From positions 1 to 63,325 of the forward strand of contig CAKPDH010000005.1 in assembly GCA_934148845.1 (NCBI GenBank): DNA of 63,325 nucleotides. The letters are read 5' to 3'. How positions within the stretch are numbered: the first letter of the stretch is position 1; the number at the start of each line of letters is the position of its first letter. A model generated the notes under the pieces. The model saw nothing but the letters and a program-made list of their open reading frames with translations, had not been told where the DNA came from and ran no database searches. The translations under genes and the position numbers were made by a program. Shown here one piece after another: positions 59,940-63,325 of this stretch. Source of the DNA: an uncultured Bacilli bacterium. Lineage in GTDB: Bacteria; Bacillota_I; Bacilli_A; RF39; UBA660.

Positions 59940-61730
59940 ATGGAATATAATAAACGTGTTGAAGTACCAAAGGAATATATGTGGGATTTAAGTAAAATTT
60001 ACAAAAATCCAAGTGAAATAGAAGAGGATATAAAAAAAGTAAATAGCTATACGAATGATATTATTAAGTATAAAAATCATATTCTAGATTCACAAGATTC
60101 ATTATATGATTTTCTAAAATTGACTGAAAAGCAGGATAGAATTATTGAAAAATTGTATGTGTATTCTAAAATGAATAATGATGTTGATACAACAAATAAT
60201 TCTTCTAAAGCACTTAGAATGAAAATTGAAAAGTTGAGCGAAGATATAAGCGAAAAATATTCATTTATAGAACCAGAAATGCTTAATTTTGACTATGATA
60301 AAGTAAAAGAATATATTAAATTAAATCCAAAGCTTAATGAATATAAATTTTATCTAGAAAGTATATATAGATTTAAACCACATTCTTTATCTTTAGAAGA
60401 AGAAGATGTGTATGTAAAAGCTCTTAATGCTTTCGGCAACTGTGCAGAAGTATTTTCAAATATTAATAATACCGATGTTGATTTAGGTTATGTAGTAGAT
60501 GAGGATGGAAATAAAGTTAAATTAACTCATAGTAATTACTCTAACTTTATGGAAAGTAAAAATAGAGATGTACGTAAAAATGCATTTACAAATATGTATA
60601 ATTATTATAAATCATTAAAAAATACTATAGCTTCAGCATACTTAGGAGAGATTAAAGAAAATTCATTTGTAACTAATGTAAAAAAGTATAATTCTACATT
60701 AGAAAGAAGTTTATTTCAAGATAATATACCTAAGGAAGTTTATACTAACTTAATAAATACAATACATGATAATATGAATGTTATGTATGATTATATGGCT
60801 TTAAGAAAGAAAGTACTTAAATTAGATGAAATGCATATGTATGATATATATGTAAATTTAGTGGATGATATCAATATAAAAGTTCCATTTGAAGAAGGTA
60901 AAAAAATTCTATTTGAAGCTTTAAAACCTTTAGGTGATAAATACTTAGAGGACTTAAATCAAGCATTTACTATGCACTGGATAGATATATATCCTAATAC
61001 AGGAAAAAGATCTGGAGCATACTCTTGGGGAAGCTATGACACATATCCATATTTACTTCTTAATTATAATGACAAGATAGATGACGTTAGTACAATGGGT
61101 CATGAACTTGGTCATTCAATGCATTCTTATTATTCAAAAAAACAAAATTATATAGATTCTAATTATCCAATATTTTTAGCAGAAATTGCTTCAACAGTAA
61201 ATGAAGTACTTATAAATGATTATTTATATAAAAATGCAAAAACAAAGAATGAAAAAATATTATATTTAACTGATTTTCTAGACAGTGTTAGAACTACAAT
61301 ATTTAGACAAACGATGTTTGCTGAATTTGAAATGATTATGCATGATAAAGAAAAAAATGGTGTTTCATTAACAGAAGAAGAAATTTCTAATACTTATTAT
61401 GAATTAAATAAATTGTATTATGGCGACAATGTAGTATCGGATGATGATATAAGATATGAATGGGCACGCATACCACATTTTTATACACCATTTTATGTAT
61501 ATAAATATGCAACAGGATTAAGTGCAGCACTATCTATAGCAAGTAGAATAATAAATAATGATACTAAAACAAGGGATAATTATTTAGAATTTCTAAGTAG
61601 TGGTGGATGTGACTATCCTCTTAATATACTTTCTAAGGTTGATGTAGATATGACTAAATCTAAACCAATTTTGGATGCTATAAATATGTTTAAGGAAAAA
61701 TTAGAAGAATTAAAAAAATTAGTAAAATAG
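59940..61730 (+). CDS. pepF: Oligoendopeptidase F
   Basis: M3-family zinc metallopeptidase cutting oligopeptides in the cytoplasm. The active site TMGHELGHSMHSYYS (HExxH near residue 390) and the downstream Glu in AEIASTVNEVL supply the zinc ligands. N-terminal helical domain with the EVPKEYMWDLSKIYKN opening typical of PepF. 596 residues. AAGGAGAA precedes the ATG. Its place between dnaK and dnaJ is unusual and would put it under HrcA control by read-through. Confidence 0.96.
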   Translation: MEYNKRVEVPKEYMWDLSKIYKNPSEIEEDIKKVNSYTNDIIKYKNHILDSQDSLYDFLKLTEKQDRIIEKLYVYSKMNNDVDTTNNSSKALRMKIEKLSEDISEKYSFIEPEMLNFDYDKVKEYIKLNPKLNEYKFYLESIYRFKPHSLSLEEEDVYVKALNAFGNCAEVFSNINNTDVDLGYVVDEDGNKVKLTHSNYSNFMESKNRDVRKNAFTNMYNYYKSLKNTIASAYLGEIKENSFVTNVKKYNSTLERSLFQDNIPKEVYTNLINTIHDNMNVMYDYMALRKKVLKLDEMHMYDIYVNLVDDINIKVPFEEGKKILFEALKPLGDKYLEDLNQAFTMHWIDIYPNTGKRSGAYSWGSYDTYPYLLLNYNDKIDDVSTMGHELGHSMHSYYSKKQNYIDSNYPIFLAEIASTVNEVLINDYLYKNAKTKNEKILYLTDFLDSVRTTIFRQTMFAEFEMIMHDKEKNGVSLTEEEISNTYYELNKLYYGDNVVSDDDIRYEWARIPHFYTPFYVYKYATGLSAALSIASRIINNDTKTRDNYLEFLSSGGCDYPLNILSKVDVDMTKSKPILDAINMFKEKLEELKKLVK

Positions 61731-61739
61731 GAGAGTTGT

Positions 61740-62861
61740 ATGAATAAAAAAGATTATTATGAAATTCTTGGAGTTTCTAAGGATGCTTCAGATAAAGATA
61801 TAAAAAGTGCTTTTAGAAAACTTGCAAAGAAATATCACCCAGATGTGTCTAAAGAACCTGATGCAGCTGAAAAATTTAAAGAAGCACAAGAAGCTTATGC
61901 CATTTTGAGTGATCCGGATAAGCGTAGTCAATATGATAGATATGGTCATGCTGCTTTTGATCAAATGAATGGTGGCGCAGGATTTGACTTTTCAGGATTT
62001 GACTTCAGTGATATATTTAGTGATATATTTGGTTCATCGTTTGGTGGCGGTTTTAGTGGATTTTCTGGTTTTGGTGGAAGAGAATCTAGTAGAGCTAGAA
62101 CTGGATCAGATAAACTTATGCGTATGGATTTAACTTTTGATGAGGCTGTTTTTGGCTGTAAAAAAGTCATTAATTTAGATACATATGATGATTGCTCGCA
62201 GTGCAATGGTCGTGGTGGAACAGGTGAAAAAACTTGTCCAAATTGTCATGGTACTGGTACTGAAACTAGAGAACAAAATACTTTATTCGGTGCATTTATG
62301 TCAAGAAGCACTTGTTCAAAATGTGGCGGAACTGGTAGAATATTTGAGTCTAGCTGTTCAAAATGTAGAGGTACAGGTAAAATAAAAATAAATAAAGATA
62401 TAGAAGTTAAAATACCTGCAGGCGTAGATACAGGAAATAGATTAAGATTAGCTGGAAAAGGCGAAAAAGGTTCAAATGGTGGAGCTAATGGAGATTTATA
62501 TTTAGAGTTTAGGGTAAAAGAACACGAATTATATGAACGAGATGGAAATGACATCTATTTAGAACTACCAATAACAATTTCTGATGCGGTTCTTGGATGC
62601 AAAGTGGATATACCTACTTTATATGGTAATGTAAAATTAACAATACCAGAAGGAGCAAATACAGGAGATAAGCATAGATTAAAAGGAAAAGGTATTGAAG
62701 ATGTACGTACTGGATCTAAGGGAAATATGTATGTTGTAATAAATGTAGTAATACCTGACAAAATAGATAGAAAGCAAAGAAAGTTATTTGAAGAACTTAG
62801 TGAAACTGATCTAAAAACATCTGAATTTAAGAAAATAGAAAAATACGTAAAAAATAATTAA
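61740..62861 (+). CDS. dnaJ: Chaperone DnaJ (Hsp40)
   Basis: DnaK co-chaperone. J domain with HPD (KKYHPDVSKEP) near residue 33, then a Gly/Phe-rich linker (FSGFDFSDIFSDIFG). Four CxxCxGxG zinc motifs follow: CSQCNGRG, CPNCHGTG, CSKCGGTG and CSKCRGTG (about 150-220). The C-terminal substrate-binding domains have VKIPAGVDTGNRLRLAGKGE. 373 residues, full length. It starts ten bases after pepF. Confidence 0.97.
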   Translation: MNKKDYYEILGVSKDASDKDIKSAFRKLAKKYHPDVSKEPDAAEKFKEAQEAYAILSDPDKRSQYDRYGHAAFDQMNGGAGFDFSGFDFSDIFSDIFGSSFGGGFSGFSGFGGRESSRARTGSDKLMRMDLTFDEAVFGCKKVINLDTYDDCSQCNGRGGTGEKTCPNCHGTGTETREQNTLFGAFMSRSTCSKCGGTGRIFESSCSKCRGTGKIKINKDIEVKIPAGVDTGNRLRLAGKGEKGSNGGANGDLYLEFRVKEHELYERDGNDIYLELPITISDAVLGCKVDIPTLYGNVKLTIPEGANTGDKHRLKGKGIEDVRTGSKGNMYVVINVVIPDKIDRKQRKLFEELSETDLKTSEFKKIEKYVKNN

Positions 62862-62898
62862 TTTTATGTGAATTTTTCTTAAAAAATCAATAAAATTA

Positions 62899-62927
62899 TT
62901 GCATTCAAATATCATATATGATAAGAT
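62899..62927 (+). promoter_or_regulatory. Probable promoter of the HU gene
   Basis: TTGCAT, 17 bases, TAAGAT. The leader also forms a small AAGC...GCTT hairpin near 62937-62951. Confidence 0.45.
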
Positions 62928-62977
62928 TAGAGTGTAAGCAACGTAGCTTATTCAATTAGATAGGGAGGATCAATCAA

Positions 62978-63256
62978 ATGACTAAAACAGATTTAGTAAA
63001 TTTTATAGCTGAAGAAGCTGGATTAACAAAAGCAGATGCTACTCGTGCTCTAGATGCATTTATGAGTGGTGTTACAAAAGGATTAAAAGAAAGTGAAAAA
63101 GTTTCATTAACAGGATTCTTTACATTTACAGCTGAACATAAAGAAGCTAAAGAAGGACGTAATCCTAGAACTGGTGAAACAGTTAAAATCCCAGCTAGAA
63201 TCGCAGTTAAAGCAAAAGCTGGATCTAAATTAAAAGAAGCATTAAATTTGAACTAG
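62978..63256 (+). CDS. hup: HU-family DNA-binding protein
   Basis: Ninety-two residues forming a complete HU: TKTDLVNFIAEEAGLTKADA, the LTGFFTFTAEHKEAKEGRNP strand and arm region with GRNPRTGETVKIPA, and AGSKLKEALN at the end. It bends and compacts DNA as a dimer. AGGGAGG precedes the ATG. The sequence after the stop (63257-63325) ends with TTCAATTTTAAATTGAA, an inverted repeat cut close to the window edge. Confidence 0.96.
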   Translation: MTKTDLVNFIAEEAGLTKADATRALDAFMSGVTKGLKESEKVSLTGFFTFTAEHKEAKEGRNPRTGETVKIPARIAVKAKAGSKLKEALNLN

Positions 63257-63325
63257 TCAATAAAAAGTAGACAGTTTAAAAAAAGCACTTAAAATCCTGA
63301 TTCAATTTTAAATTGAATTGGGGTT

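Noticed and set aside
1..63325. Mycoplasma-type genetic code (TGA as Trp)
   Set aside because: TGA ends several genes (for example those at 44220 and 25565) and conserved Trp positions use TGG.
1..63325. rRNA operons, CRISPR arrays and complete insertion sequences
   Set aside because: None seen on either strand.

Overview
The window is AT-rich (roughly 25-30% G+C by eye) and gene-dense. It reads with the standard bacterial code: TGA is a stop in several genes and Trp is TGG. Gene families and signals point to a spore-forming, monoderm, low-GC Bacillota: RNase Y, IreB-YqgF-DUF1292-MltG, HrcA/CIRCE, LexA with a GAAC-N4-GTTT box, a T-box, and the sporulation proteins SpoIIIAH, GerE, GerM, YunB, YlbJ and YjcZ. 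An uncultured gut lineage of Bacilli or low-GC Clostridia is my guess; the sequence alone does not settle the class.

Layout. 1-6031: 3' end of a BspA-like leucine-rich surface protein, prmC-rnhB, and an ABC exporter with a 999-residue FtsX-type permease. 6036-8008 (minus): tRNA-Arg, gerM, gerE behind a good sigma-K-type promoter, and spoIIIAH. 8135-9354: a small XRE regulator and two orphan genes. 9351-13010: a Phe-specific T-box controlling pheST. 13037-13711: autoregulated lexA. 13766-13919: tRNA-Gln and tRNA-Thr.

13920-21936 is an accessory island. It has a large serine recombinase with an unusual C-terminal extension, a MobV (Pre/Mob) relaxase, and between them a highly structured 300-bp segment with an oriT-like hairpin. 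This is the layout of a Tn4451-type mobilizable element. Distal cargo is a WG-repeat protein, a convergent type I toxin-antitoxin-like locus, a separate structured small RNA, a 400-residue orphan, a truncated AAA-type ATPase and, fused directly to it, a 3' fragment of hisS. Clear end repeats were not found.

22012-42437 is core genome: rny, an rRNA methyltransferase, rimM-trmD, three orphan genes (one apparently starting at AUA), a YlbL/SepM-like protease, an FtsW/SpoVE protein, yunB, uvrA, htrA, murF, then ireB-yqgF-DUF1292-mltG-O-methyltransferase. 42544-47682 encodes a minimal type II secretion/type IV pilus-like set (GspF, prepilin peptidase, GspE, two pseudopilin-like proteins). 47657-56239 holds ylbJ, a repeat protein, def with a tiny membrane peptide, ybaK, yjcZ, a second FtsW/RodA protein, a heterodimeric ABC exporter with one degenerate ATP site, and a lipoprotein.

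56265-62861 is the heat-shock operon hrcA-grpE-dnaK-pepF-dnaJ behind two CIRCE operators. Its GrpE carries a metallothionein-like cysteine-rich N-terminal extension, in my view the most striking single feature here. An HU gene closes the window.
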